From: Cyanobacteria bacterium CYA
GTDB taxonomy: Bacteria; Planctomycetota; Phycisphaerae; Phycisphaerales; UBA1924
DNA: 64,000 nt
Reading direction: 5' to 3'
Assembly (NCBI GenBank): GCA_008363215.1
Contig: RHKP01000001.1
Location: forward strand, 310,001 to 374,000
Shown here: in pieces, positions 1 through 9,572 of the stretch
Numbering within the stretch: position 1 is the stretch's first letter
How the letters are laid out: each line of letters opens with the position of its first letter
Position numbers and translations under genes: made by a program
The notes under the pieces: generated by a model
What the model was told of the DNA's origin: nothing
What the model saw: the letters and a program-made list of their open reading frames with translations, nothing else
Database searches by the model: none

Positions 1-795
1 GCGGGGAAAGAGGCCACCCAGAACGAGTTGCTCCATACGCTCGACGCGATCGGCATGGAGCGTGCGCGCATCGTCATGGCGTCGGACTCCCATCCGCGCT
101 CGATCCGCAAGTTCAGCGACGCGCTGGTGTCGCGGCTGGTGTGCGGGGCGGTGGTCCGACTCGATCCGCCGGATATCGATCTGCGTTCACGGATCATCGA
201 GCGTTTGGCCAAGCGGCGCGGGCTTCCCTTGGCTGCGGGGGTGTCGCGATTGATCGGCGAGCAGGTCGCTGGAGCCGGAGAGTCGGTCTCCGTCCGCGAC
301 ATTGAAGGCATGCTCACCCAGATCGAGGCGGTGTGGAAACTGCTGCCCGACCTAGCGACGGCCGACGGAAGCATCGGCGCGATCGTGGTGCAGCACGCGT
401 TGGACATGCGTCGGCAGGGGCTGGGGCGGGCCGATGCCGTGCAGCAGAGGCCGGTGCAGTTGGACACCATCATCGGGGTGGTGTGTCGTGAACTGGAAGT
501 GGAGTTGAACGACCTGGTGGGAGTGGGCCGGCACCGTCGGGTGGTGTTGGCGCGTTCGATGGCGGTGTTCCTGGCTCGGGAGATGACGACGCGGAGTTAT
601 CCGGAGATTGCCACGGCGATGGCCAGGCCGAGCCATTCGACGATCGTCAGTGCCTTCACGCGCATTTCACGTCAGATGGCCGAGGGCAAGACGGTGGGCG
701 TGGGCGGGCGGCACGACGGGCTGACTGTGCGGGCCTTGGCCGATCGTCTGGCCGATGAAGTGCGGCGAGCCGGCGGCGCGCGTGCCCGAGGGTGA
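1..795 (+). CDS. dnaA: Chromosomal replication initiator DnaA (5' end outside window)
   Basis: The reading frame is open from base 1, so this is a fragment of 264 residues lacking the N-terminus and Walker A. The first ~90 residues match the end of the DnaA AAA+ domain: GKEATQNELLHTLDAI corresponds to the usual GKE.TQEE.FHTFN stretch, ASD is the sensor-1 region and ALVSRL the box VII arginine region. Residues ~147-230 are domain IV, the helix-turn-helix that binds DnaA boxes at oriC (DTIIGVVCRELEV, then RRVVLARSMAVFLAREMT). The family signature GRDHTTV is here ARPSHSTIV, so the usual Arg and Asp are replaced. dnaN does not follow; an aminotransferase does. DnaA identity is fairly secure from two domains in the right order. 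Whether it is the only DnaA of the genome cannot be told. Confidence 0.85.
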   Translation, partial: AGKEATQNELLHTLDAIGMERARIVMASDSHPRSIRKFSDALVSRLVCGAVVRLDPPDIDLRSRIIERLAKRRGLPLAAGVSRLIGEQVAGAGESVSVRDIEGMLTQIEAVWKLLPDLATADGSIGAIVVQHALDMRRQGLGRADAVQQRPVQLDTIIGVVCRELEVELNDLVGVGRHRRVVLARSMAVFLAREMTTRSYPEIATAMARPSHSTIVSAFTRISRQMAEGKTVGVGGRHDGLTVRALADRLADEVRRAGGARARG

Positions 796-843
796 GTATC
801 GTGATCGGGCCGACCGACGCGGGCGGCGCAGCGAGGTGGCCGC

Positions 844-1998
844 ATGTCGCAGATTATTCCGTTGAGCAAGCCCGACCTGTCGAGCCTCGAGGAATCGCTC
901 GTCTTGGAGGTGCTGCGATCGGGACGCCTGTCGATCGGACCGATGCAGGAGCGTTTTGAGGCCCAGGTGGCTTCGGCGGCCGGTTGCCGGCATGGAGTGG
1001 CGGTCAACAGCGGAACCTCGGGGTTGCACCTGGCGCTGCTGGCGCTTGGGATCGGTCCGGGGGACGAGGTGATCACGACGCCGTTCTCGTTCATCGCGTC
1101 GGCCAATTGCATCGCGTACGTGGGGGCCAGGCCGGTGTTCGTTGACATCTGTCCCAAGAGTCTGAACATGGACCCTGGGGCGGTGGAGGCGGCCATCACC
1201 TCGCGGACCAAGGCGATTCTCGCGGTCGAGACATTCGGGAACCCGGCGCACATGGACACGTACGCCCGGATCGCGGCCCGGCATGAACTGATCTTGGTCG
1301 AAGACTGCTGCGAAGCGTTGGGTGCGACGCTGGGCGGGCGTCCTGCGGGCTCGTTCGGGCGGGTCGGAGTCTTCGGGTTTTACCCCAATAAGCAGATCAC
1401 GACCGGGGAAGGGGGGATGATCGTCACGGACGATCAGCGGCTGGCGGACATCTGTCGGTCTCTGCGCAACCAGGGGAGGCCGCTCGGACAGGCGGGAGCA
1501 GCCGCGGGCTCGTGGCTCGAACACGACCGGCTGGGATTCAACTTCCGGATGGATGAACTCTCGGCGGCGGTGGGTGTGGGGCAGATGGAACGGTTTGGGG
1601 AGATTGTCAGGAGGCGGCGCGAGGTGGCCGAGCGCTACATGCACCGGTTGATGGGTGTGAGCGACCTGATCGTTCCGACCATTGAGCCCAACGTGGAGCC
1701 GAGTTGGTTTATCTTTGTGGTTCGGCTGAGCACGGGGTACACCGACGTAGAGCGGGACCGGGTGATTGCGAGTTTGCGGCGGCACGACGTGGGCTCGGCG
1801 CCATACTTTCCGTGCATTCACCTCCAGCCGCTGTATCGGAATATGTACGGGTATCGATCCGGGATGTTCCCGATTGCTGAAGCGGTGAGCCAGCGGACGA
1901 TCGCGCTGCCTTTCTACGGGAGCCTGTCGGAGCGGGAGATACAGGCGGTGGCGCACACGCTGGAGGTGATGATCGCGCGGGAGCACCTGTCGCGATAG
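844..1998 (+). CDS. DegT/DnrJ/EryC1/StrS-family PLP-dependent aminotransferase
   Basis: 384 residues, the usual length for sugar aminotransferases of this family, which make amino sugars for O-antigen, glycans or antibiotics by transaminating nucleotide-linked keto-sugars. The N-terminus (IPLSKPDL...) and GTSGLHLALLALGIGPGDEVI match the fold-type I cofactor site. The PLP lysine is K183 in YPNKQITTGEGG. The start ATG follows GAGGTGG at 833-839. The substrate (perosamine-, legionaminic- or other-type) cannot be deduced, and no other nucleotide-sugar gene lies next to it. It is 48 bp after dnaA and may be cotranscribed. Confidence 0.88.
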   Translation: MSQIIPLSKPDLSSLEESLVLEVLRSGRLSIGPMQERFEAQVASAAGCRHGVAVNSGTSGLHLALLALGIGPGDEVITTPFSFIASANCIAYVGARPVFVDICPKSLNMDPGAVEAAITSRTKAILAVETFGNPAHMDTYARIAARHELILVEDCCEALGATLGGRPAGSFGRVGVFGFYPNKQITTGEGGMIVTDDQRLADICRSLRNQGRPLGQAGAAAGSWLEHDRLGFNFRMDELSAAVGVGQMERFGEIVRRRREVAERYMHRLMGVSDLIVPTIEPNVEPSWFIFVVRLSTGYTDVERDRVIASLRRHDVGSAPYFPCIHLQPLYRNMYGYRSGMFPIAEAVSQRTIALPFYGSLSEREIQAVAHTLEVMIAREHLSR

Positions 1999-2058
1999 GC
2001 GGGGTTGCCTGGGGGCGGTAGCGGGCTAGACTTGGGGCCACGCCTTGGGAGGCTGAAG

Positions 2059-2343
2059 ATGCCGAACGTCTGTTACTACACCGGGAAGAAGACCAGTTTC
2101 GGGAAACTGCGGACCTACCGCGGCCAGAAGTTGAGCAAGGGGGGCTTCGGGCTCAAGCCGACAGGCATTGAGCCTCGCACGTTCAAGCCGAATCTGCAGA
2201 AGGTCCGCGCCGAGGTGGTAGACGACGACGGTGTGAAGCGGATGAAGCGGATCAAGGTGTCGACCAAGGCGATTCGCGGGGGCCTGGTGACCAAGCCGCT
2301 GCGTCGCAAGTACGGGTATACGCGGCTCCAGAAGCAGGATTGA
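2059..2343 (+). CDS. rpmB: 50S ribosomal protein L28
   Basis: 94 residues. The N-terminal CYYTGKKTSFG matches the L28 C..TGK start, followed by FKPNLQKVRAEV and IKVSTKAIRGGLV, the L28 core strand-helix pattern. Start chosen at ATG 2059 because TTGGGAGG lies 8-13 bases upstream; the open frame extends further left but without L28 similarity. A basic C-terminal tail (KPLRRKYGYTRLQKQD) is longer than in E. coli L28. It sits alone, not beside rpmG, between the aminotransferase and mcsA. Confidence 0.92.
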   Translation: MPNVCYYTGKKTSFGKLRTYRGQKLSKGGFGLKPTGIEPRTFKPNLQKVRAEVVDDDGVKRMKRIKVSTKAIRGGLVTKPLRRKYGYTRLQKQD

Positions 2344-2503
2344 GCGGGTATTTCGGATGGACGAAGGACGCGCCTGGGCAGCCGCCCGGGCGTGTTGCTT
2401 TTTGTCTGCGGCGGGTGCGGAAAGGGGTGAGCGGGATGGGGGCGGGCGTTTCCGGATAGGCGGGTCTTCGCGTACCATGCGGTTGCGAAGGAGGCCGGGG
2501 CGT

Positions 2504-3055
2504 ATGCAGTGCAGCGAGTGCGGGCAACGAGAGGCCACGATTCACGAGACTGTGATCGTCAACGGGAGGTCGATGGAAAAGCACCTGTGCGAGGAGTGCG
2601 CCGCCAAGTCGGGACTGGGCGAGCAGGGGCATCTGCCGATGCACGAACTGGTGGCGACGTTTGTCAAGGCGGCGAGCAGCGCGGAGGGTCCGGCGGCGGC
2701 GCTGACGTGCGGGGTGTGCGGGCTGACGTACGCGCGGTTCAAGCAGACGGGTCTGCTGGGGTGCGCCGGTTGCTATCGGGCGTTTGAGGAGAAGTTGGGC
2801 CCGCTGATCGAGCGAGCGCACGAGGGCGCAACGCACCACGTGGGCAAGATTCCGCGGGGAGCGTTGGAGCGCAGCCGACAGGGCGGGCCGGATCGGCTCG
2901 AAACGCTGCTGGGCGGTTCGAAAGAGCGCGAAGAGCGGCTGGCGGCGTTGCGTCGGCAACTGGCGTCGGCGGTCGAGGCCGAGCATTATGAGCAGGCGGC
3001 GTCCCTGCGTGATGAGATCCGCAAACTGGATGAACTGGAGCGGGGAGGAGCCTGA
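2504..3055 (+). CDS. mcsA: McsA-type zinc-finger/UvrB-UvrC-motif activator of arginine kinase
   Basis: 183 residues. In Firmicutes McsA activates the protein arginine kinase McsB. Visible parts: an N-terminal CSECG...CEECA pair, a second CGVCG...CAGC pair (two probable zinc knuckles), the segment LIERAHEGATHHVGKIP that marks McsA, and a C-terminal UVR motif rich in AxxLRDEIRKLDELE. The start was moved to ATG 2504 because GAAGGAGG lies just upstream and the first finger begins at residue 3; the longer open frame is rejected. It ends 3 bp before mcsB, so the two are a translationally close pair. No ctsR or clpC is next to it, unlike the Bacillus operon. Confidence 0.86.
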   Translation: MQCSECGQREATIHETVIVNGRSMEKHLCEECAAKSGLGEQGHLPMHELVATFVKAASSAEGPAAALTCGVCGLTYARFKQTGLLGCAGCYRAFEEKLGPLIERAHEGATHHVGKIPRGALERSRQGGPDRLETLLGGSKEREERLAALRRQLASAVEAEHYEQAASLRDEIRKLDELERGGA

Positions 3056-3058
3056 GCG

Positions 3059-4162
3059 ATGGTGGGCCCGGCGGAGGGAAGTAGTTCGGGCGGTCCGAGT
3101 TTCCTTTCGGCGACGGAGTGGCTTCGCGGCGAAGGGCGCAGCGCCGATGTGGTGATGTCGTCGCGTGTGCGTCTGGCGCGGAATCTGGCGGCCCACCGGT
3201 TCGTGCCGCAGGCCGATCGTCAGCAGCGGGCGCAGGTGCTGGCGCTGTGTCGGCGTGCGATCGAGCGTGTGGGGCCGATGAGTTGGGTGGACGTGCACAA
3301 CGCGCCCGAGTATGAGCGGCAGTTGCTGGTGGAGCGGCAGTTGATGAGCCGGCAGCATGCGCGGGGCAAACTGGCGGGGGGCATCGGCGGGCCGGAGGAG
3401 CCGCGCGGGCTGGCGGTGGGGCTGCCGGACGAGCGGCTGGCGATCATGGTCAATGAAGAGGACCACCTGCGCGTGCAAGTGATGCGGTCGGGCCTGGCGC
3501 TGGGTGAGGCGCTGGCGAGCGCCGATTCGGTGGACGATGCGCTCGAGCGATCACTTGAGTATGCGTTCAGTCCGCGCTTCGGATATCTGACGGCCTGTCC
3601 GACCAACGTGGGCACGGGAGCGCGTTTCAGCGTGATGCTGCACTTGCCGGGGCTGAAGTTGCTCAGCGAGATTGACAAGGTGCGCCGGGCGGCCGAGGAC
3701 ATGTCCCTCGCGGTGCGCGGGTTCTTCGGCGAAGGGTCGGAGGCGGTGGGCGATCTGTATCAGATTTCCAACCAGACAACGCTTGGCAAGACCGAGCAGG
3801 TGTTGCTGCACGAAATGGAAGCGGAGATCGTGCCGCGGGTGATTGATTATGAGCGGCACGCTCGGCGCGTGCTGGTGGAAAAGCGCAAGGCGACCAGCAC
3901 GGACCGGGTGTATCGCGCCCTGGGCACACTGCAGAACGCGCGGCTGATGGCGACCGAAGAGGCGATGGAACTGCTCAGTCTGGTGCGGCTGGGCGTGCTG
4001 ACCCAACTGCTGCCCGCTGCGGACGTGAAGAAGATCAACGCGTTGTTCCTGTTTGTGCAGCAGGCGCACTTGCAGCACCAGTCGGGCAAGGAACTGACGC
4101 AACACGAGCGGCGCACGGCGCGGGCAACGCTGCTGCGCGAGCGTTTGTCCGATGTCGGATGA
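3059..4162 (+). CDS. mcsB: Protein arginine kinase McsB (ATP:guanido phosphotransferase family)
   Basis: 367 residues, full length for McsB. The family phosphorylates arginine side chains; in Gram-positive bacteria phospho-arginine marks proteins for ClpCP degradation. Family motifs are intact: SSRVRLARNL near residue 30 (nucleotide-binding arginines), NEEDHLRVQ near 130, CPTNVGTGARFSVMLHLPGL near 180, and SNQTTLGKTEQ near 240. The ATG at 3059 is 3 bp after the mcsA stop. The 3' end overlaps the ComF-like gene by 11 bp, so mcsA-mcsB-comF is likely one transcript. Substrates and the matching phosphatase or Clp partner are not in the window. Confidence 0.9.
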   Translation: MVGPAEGSSSGGPSFLSATEWLRGEGRSADVVMSSRVRLARNLAAHRFVPQADRQQRAQVLALCRRAIERVGPMSWVDVHNAPEYERQLLVERQLMSRQHARGKLAGGIGGPEEPRGLAVGLPDERLAIMVNEEDHLRVQVMRSGLALGEALASADSVDDALERSLEYAFSPRFGYLTACPTNVGTGARFSVMLHLPGLKLLSEIDKVRRAAEDMSLAVRGFFGEGSEAVGDLYQISNQTTLGKTEQVLLHEMEAEIVPRVIDYERHARRVLVEKRKATSTDRVYRALGTLQNARLMATEEAMELLSLVRLGVLTQLLPAADVKKINALFLFVQQAHLQHQSGKELTQHERRTARATLLRERLSDVG

Positions 4163-5036
4163 GGCGATTGATCGCGGGTTTGTGTGGCCGCCGCGGCGTG
4201 CGGAGGAGTCGGCGCCTGCGCAACGGGTGCGTACGGCGCGGGTGGGGCTGCTGGATGTGATCGAGACGCAGTTCCTCGGGCGCGTGGGGCTGTGCTTTGA
4301 CGAGCGAGCGCGCCTGGAGGGGTGGGAGCCCGACGGAGCGGAGGCGTATTGCTGGCGGTGCGGCGGGAGCGTGGGCCCGCACGAGGCCGACGGAGAGGGG
4401 TGCGCCTCCTGCCGGACCAAGCGGCTGCCCTGGGAGCGGGCGGTGCGTCTGGGGGCGTATGCGGGGCCTGTGCGAGACGCCGTGCTGGATGTGAAGTTCC
4501 GGCGCTGGCGACAGACGGGGCGACAGTTGGGGCGGGCGCTGGGTGAGCGGCTCAGGCAGGAGTTTGGGCGGGCGCAGATCGAGCCGGCGAACGTGGCGAT
4601 CGTGCCTGTGCCGATGCACTGGACCCGGAGGCTGCGGATGGGGGTGGACCACACGCAGGTGATCGCGGGTGCGGCGGCGCGGGCGTGTGGGGCCAGGGCG
4701 GTGCGAGCGCTGGTGAGGGGACGGGGTCCGAGCCAGTTGGAAGTGCCGGCCGGAGAGCGTAAGTTCAACGTGGCAAAGGTGTTCCATCGGAAGCGGTGGG
4801 TTTTTCTTGGTGATTGGGATTTGATCGTGTTGGTGGATGATGTTCGGACGACGGGAGCGACGCTGCGGGCGACCTCGCGGGCGTTGAGGCGGGCGGGGGA
4901 TGTGAGGAGGCTTTGGGTGGCGACGGCGGGGGTGAGGGTGGAGCGTGGGAGGGGGGCCCGGAACGAGGCGGAGGAGGGCGGAAGGTCGGTGGCAATTGCG
5001 CGAGAAATTGTGGAGGAAGGAAGCGGAGGAGATTGA
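4152..5036 (+). CDS. ComF-family phosphoribosyltransferase-like protein
   Basis: 294 residues. An N-terminal double CxxC (CWRCG...CASC) is followed by AVRLGAYAGPVRDAVLDVKF and a type I phosphoribosyltransferase domain: IVPVPMHWTRRLRMGVDHTQ and the PRPP loop LIVLVDDVRTTGATL near residue 230. This order is typical of ComF/GntX proteins, which act in DNA uptake or an unknown PRPP-linked step. The start ATG lies inside the mcsB end (overlap 11 bp). The last ~40 residues are low-complexity basic/Glu-rich. The predicted rRNA promoter overlaps its stop codon. The exact function in this organism is unknown. Confidence 0.82.
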   Translation: MSDEAIDRGFVWPPRRAEESAPAQRVRTARVGLLDVIETQFLGRVGLCFDERARLEGWEPDGAEAYCWRCGGSVGPHEADGEGCASCRTKRLPWERAVRLGAYAGPVRDAVLDVKFRRWRQTGRQLGRALGERLRQEFGRAQIEPANVAIVPVPMHWTRRLRMGVDHTQVIAGAAARACGARAVRALVRGRGPSQLEVPAGERKFNVAKVFHRKRWVFLGDWDLIVLVDDVRTTGATLRATSRALRRAGDVRRLWVATAGVRVERGRGARNEAEEGGRSVAIAREIVEEGSGGD

Positions 5037-5060
5037 CTGAGGGGGTGTGCGGGCTACACT
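5033..5060 (+). promoter_or_regulatory. Candidate 16S rRNA promoter
   Basis: TTGACT (5033-5038), a 16-base spacer, then TACACT (5055-5060) resembles a sigma-70 promoter at the right side of the 16S gene. The -35 hexamer contains the ComF stop codon. It is the best match in the spacer, but transcription was not measured. Confidence 0.5.
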
Positions 5061-5508
5061 ATCCCCCGCCACTGAGCACGGCCGAGACCGTGTTTGGTGT
5101 GTACGAGCGAGCGATCGAAGCGTGATGCGGAGACGTTCGAACCTCCTTGGCAAGTGAACAGTTGGGTCCGCCGCGAGGATGTGCGGCGTCAGAAGCGGTA
5201 CACGACCGCGCTCTGCCAAGGGCATCTGACGTCGATCAAAAAACGGCGTCCCGGAGTCACAGCTCCGGGGCTCTGGCATTCTCGTGTGCATTGGAATCAG
5301 CCCTCGTCGGGCCGCAAGGTCTGACGGAACTGAATCTTTGAGTGCCAGAAGAAAGCCCCGTGCGAGAGCACGGGCGGCCGGTGCGAGTCACCGGTCGGAC
5401 CGGCCTCGTCACGCCCCGGAAGGGAACGGACGAGGTTGCCGGACCAAGCATTCAGTTGACATGACCCCTGTCTGTGGCGATGAGTTGCAGGCGGGGATCG
5501 AGGAACTT
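5061..5508 (+). other. Structured leader of the 16S transcript (no gene seen)
   Basis: About 450 bases without a credible ORF. It holds the left arm of the processing stem (5143-5170) and several local hairpins: CCCGGAG/CTCCGGG at 5250-5269, a base-paired pair CTGGCATTC (5272-5280) with GAGTGCCAG (5340-5348), CCCGTGC-GAGA-GCACGGG at 5357-5374 with a GNRA-type loop, and CCGGTG/CACCGG at 5378-5394. I see no tRNA and no recognised riboswitch; the length and structure fit an rRNA leader. Confidence 0.5.
5143..5170 (+). other. Left arm of pre-16S processing stem
   Basis: Pairs with 7136-7163. The core AGTGAACAGTTGGGTCC (5153-5169) is an exact 17-base reverse complement of 7137-7153. Outside it the helix continues with two mismatches and two G-U pairs to CTCC (5143-5146) against GGAG (7160-7163). 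Together they would loop out the whole 16S, as RNase III-type processing stems do in other bacteria. Confidence 0.75.
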
Positions 5509-7183
<1,675 letters not shown>

Positions 7184-7217
7184 CCACGCCCCGGCTTGCC
7201 CGGGGCGTGGGTTGTTT
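7184..7217 (+). terminator. Rho-independent terminator of the 16S unit
   Basis: CCACGCCCCGG (7184-7194), loop CTTGC, CCGGGGCGTGG (7200-7210), then GTTGTTTTT. An 11-bp perfect GC-rich stem with a T-run, placed after the processing stem, shows that the transcript ends without 23S. Confidence 0.85.
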
Positions 7218-7420
7218 TTGTTGCCGCATCGCGAGCCGAGTTGTGTTCGAGCCCGAGGTGCCCGCGAGGCAATCGGGGCGGGGCGCCGGGCTCAGAGTGT
7301 CGGCATCGTCTTTGTGGACGGGCTCAAGAATCACGCTCTGAATGAGCCGCCGCGTGATCGGCGGGCGTCTGCACGACTTGACGATACCTCTAATTGCTCT
7401 GTCGCTCTGCCGCTCTGCTC

Positions 7421-7449
7421 GCCCCGTCGCTGGCGCGTCAGGCTCGTAC
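7421..7449 (+). repeat. Dispersed repeat, copy A
   Basis: GCCCCGTCGCTGGCGCGTCA followed by GGCTCGTAC. Same family as copies at 23357, 39572 and 40551. It lies in an otherwise empty stretch (7218-7463) between the 16S terminator and the convergent end of the feo operon. Confidence 0.6.
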
Positions 7450-7463
7450 AGATGCTACCTCGC

Positions 7464-7625
7464 CTACTTGGCGGGTTTTTCCCGTTCCACGGTGAGCGTG
7501 ACGCTGGTCTCATGACGGCGGCTCGTCGCACGGCGCACGGCGACGATGACGCGCCAGAGCCCGAATCCCACGGCCAGGGCGGCGATGCCGGTAACGGCCC
7601 AGAACTGCCAGTCGTTCAAGGGCAT
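7464..7625 (-). CDS. Small single-pass membrane protein following feoB
   Basis: 53 residues. ATG 7625 is 3 bp past the feoB stop and follows AGGAG on the minus strand. One hydrophobic segment (FWAVTGIAALAVGFGLW, residues ~8-24) is followed by a basic stretch (RRATSRRH) and a polar tail. In other bacteria feoB is often followed by a short single-pass 'FeoB-associated' protein or FeoC. This one has the size and place of the former but lacks its Cys-rich tail, so the equivalence is only positional. Confidence 0.65.
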   Translation of the reverse strand: MPLNDWQFWAVTGIAALAVGFGLWRVIVAVRRATSRRHETSVTLTVEREKPAK

Positions 7626-7628
7626 GGT

Positions 7629-9572
7629 TCAGGCTCCTGTGGCGTTGACGAGGGAGTAGGCGATCAGCGCGGCCAGATAGGCGAGCGAGGACATCCAGCC
7701 GAGTTGAAGCAGGGCCCACTTCAATCCACCGGCCTCGCGGGCGGTGACGGCCAGAGTGGGCAAACACTGCATCGCAAGGACGTAGAAGACGAGCAGCGAA
7801 ACGAGGGTGGGGCGGTTGAAGACCAGTGAGCCGTCGTCGCGCCGGGCCGACTGCATGCGTTCGATGACGCCGTCTTCGCTTCCGGTGAGGACGACGGACA
7901 TGGTGGAAACGAAGACCTCGCGTGCGGCGAAACTGCTCATGACGCCGATGGTCAGTTGCCAGTCGTAGCCGAGCGGGGCGAAGGCCGGCTGCAAGGCCCG
8001 ACCGATCTGGCCCATGAAACTGCCGCGGGCGGCGGCGCGGGCGTCGATCTGATCGGCCTGGGCGATTGTGGCTTCGGCCTGGTCGAAAGGTTGCGTCGCG
8101 GCTGCGGCGCGCATCGCCTCGGCCTCGGCGGTGGGGGGCACGTGCGGAAAGGAACTCAGCCACCACAGCGCGATCATCATCACGAGAATCGTCGTTCCGG
8201 CCTTGCGCAGGAAGGCCATTGAGCGGACGGCTGCGGCGCGCACGGCGGTGCGCAGGCTGGGGACGCGCCACGAGGGCAGTTCGATCGCCAGGACGCTCGA
8301 CGGGCCCCTGAGCAGCGTCTTGCGGAACAGCAGCGCGCTGAAAAGCCCGGTCAGGGCGCCGAGCATGTAGGCGCCGATGAATGCGGTGGCCTGTTTGGCC
8401 GGCTGATCGACGAAGAGGAAGGAGACGAGCAGCGTGTAGACGGGCAGGCGGGCGCTGCAACTCATGAAGGGGGCGACGAGGATGGTGGCCACGCGCTCGC
8501 GCACGTCGCGGATAGTGCGGCAGGCGACGATGGCGGGAATCGCGCAGGCGTGTGCGGAGAGCAGCGGCACAAAGGCGCTGCCGGGCAGACCGAAGGGGCG
8601 GAGAAGCCGGTCGGCGAGCAATGCGCCGCGGGCGAGGTAGCCGCTTTCTTCCAGGACCGAGATGAGCAGGAAGAGCATGGCGATCTGCGGGAGGAAGACG
8701 ACGGTGGCGCCGACGCCGGCGACGATGCCGTCGGCCAGCAGATCGGCCAGCGCGCCGGCGGGCAGGACCGAGCGGGTCGCTTCGGCCAGCCATGCGAAGC
8801 CCTGCTCGATCCAGTCCATGGGGTAGGCGGCGATGCTGAAGACGCTCCAGAACAGCAGCCACATCACCAGCACGAAGACCATCATGCCCAGGATGGGGTG
8901 GAGGAGCAGACTGTCGGCGCGATCGGCTCGGGCGTCGGATCGCCGAGGGGAGAGCATCGCGCCCAGAGTCGCGCTGGTGCGCGTGATCCAGTCGTCGTCG
9001 AGCGTGCGCGGCGGTGGGGCGGTGTCCGCGGCGCGACGGGCGGCCTCGAGCACGGCGCGCCCGGCGTCGGCGTCGCTCTGGTTCCAGTAGACCACCTCGA
9101 CACCAAGTTCATGCGCAACGTGCGCAGCGACGCCACCGATTTCGTCGCGCCGCCCGGCGGTGCCGAGCAGAACCACCGTGGGCGTGCCCAGCGCGAGCAG
9201 TTCGCGCAGGAGGCGCAGCCCGCGCGACAGGCTGGCCACATCCATGACCAGGCAGATGGCGTCGGGCGTGGCCCAGGCGTCGCTGTTGGGCAAGAGGGCA
9301 CGGCGGCAGGCAGAGGCCTCTTCCGAACCGTCGTGGAGCCCATAGAGGCCGGGCAGGTCGATCAGTTCGACGGCGCGATCGGCGCGGGTGCGACCGACAC
9401 GGGCTTCCTGGGTGGTGCCTGGAAAGTTGGAGGTGGTATGGTGCTCGCCGCAGAGCCGGTTGAACAGGGTGGTCTTGCCGACGTTGGGGCAACCGACGAG
9501 CGCGAGACGGAACGGGCGCGGAGCGGCGGAGAGAGTGAAAGGCGAACCGGTGTTTTCAGAGGACCGGGTCAT
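7629..9572 (-). CDS. feoB: Ferrous iron transporter FeoB
   Basis: 647 residues; inner-membrane Fe(II) importer with a cytosolic G domain. G1 is GCPNVGKT (residues 27-34), G2 lies in NFPGTTQ and G3 is DLPG (in LIDLPGLYGL). Where G4 (NxxD) is expected the sequence is VVLLGTAGRRDE, without the Asn/Asp pair. The membrane part keeps the paired gate domains and MSCSARLPVYTL; the GCNVPAI block is HACAIPAI. Start ATG 9572 was preferred over an upstream frame extension that lies in feoA; it overlaps the feoA end by 17 bp. Import is probably Fur-controlled through the operator upstream of feoA. Family assignment is secure, GTPase competence less so. Confidence 0.92.
   Translation of the reverse strand: MTRSSENTGSPFTLSAAPRPFRLALVGCPNVGKTTLFNRLCGEHHTTSNFPGTTQEARVGRTRADRAVELIDLPGLYGLHDGSEEASACRRALLPNSDAWATPDAICLVMDVASLSRGLRLLRELLALGTPTVVLLGTAGRRDEIGGVAAHVAHELGVEVVYWNQSDADAGRAVLEAARRAADTAPPPRTLDDDWITRTSATLGAMLSPRRSDARADRADSLLLHPILGMMVFVLVMWLLFWSVFSIAAYPMDWIEQGFAWLAEATRSVLPAGALADLLADGIVAGVGATVVFLPQIAMLFLLISVLEESGYLARGALLADRLLRPFGLPGSAFVPLLSAHACAIPAIVACRTIRDVRERVATILVAPFMSCSARLPVYTLLVSFLFVDQPAKQATAFIGAYMLGALTGLFSALLFRKTLLRGPSSVLAIELPSWRVPSLRTAVRAAAVRSMAFLRKAGTTILVMMIALWWLSSFPHVPPTAEAEAMRAAAATQPFDQAEATIAQADQIDARAAARGSFMGQIGRALQPAFAPLGYDWQLTIGVMSSFAAREVFVSTMSVVLTGSEDGVIERMQSARRDDGSLVFNRPTLVSLLVFYVLAMQCLPTLAVTAREAGGLKWALLQLGWMSSLAYLAALIAYSLVNATGA

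Noticed and set aside
5130..5150. GTTCGAACC resembling a tRNA T-loop
   Set aside because: No T-stem pairing, acceptor or anticodon arm around it.
5376..5396. CCGGTGCGAGTCACCGG in the 16S leader as part of a cobalamin riboswitch
   Set aside because: It is a simple hairpin; the B12 box and the remaining conserved blocks are absent.
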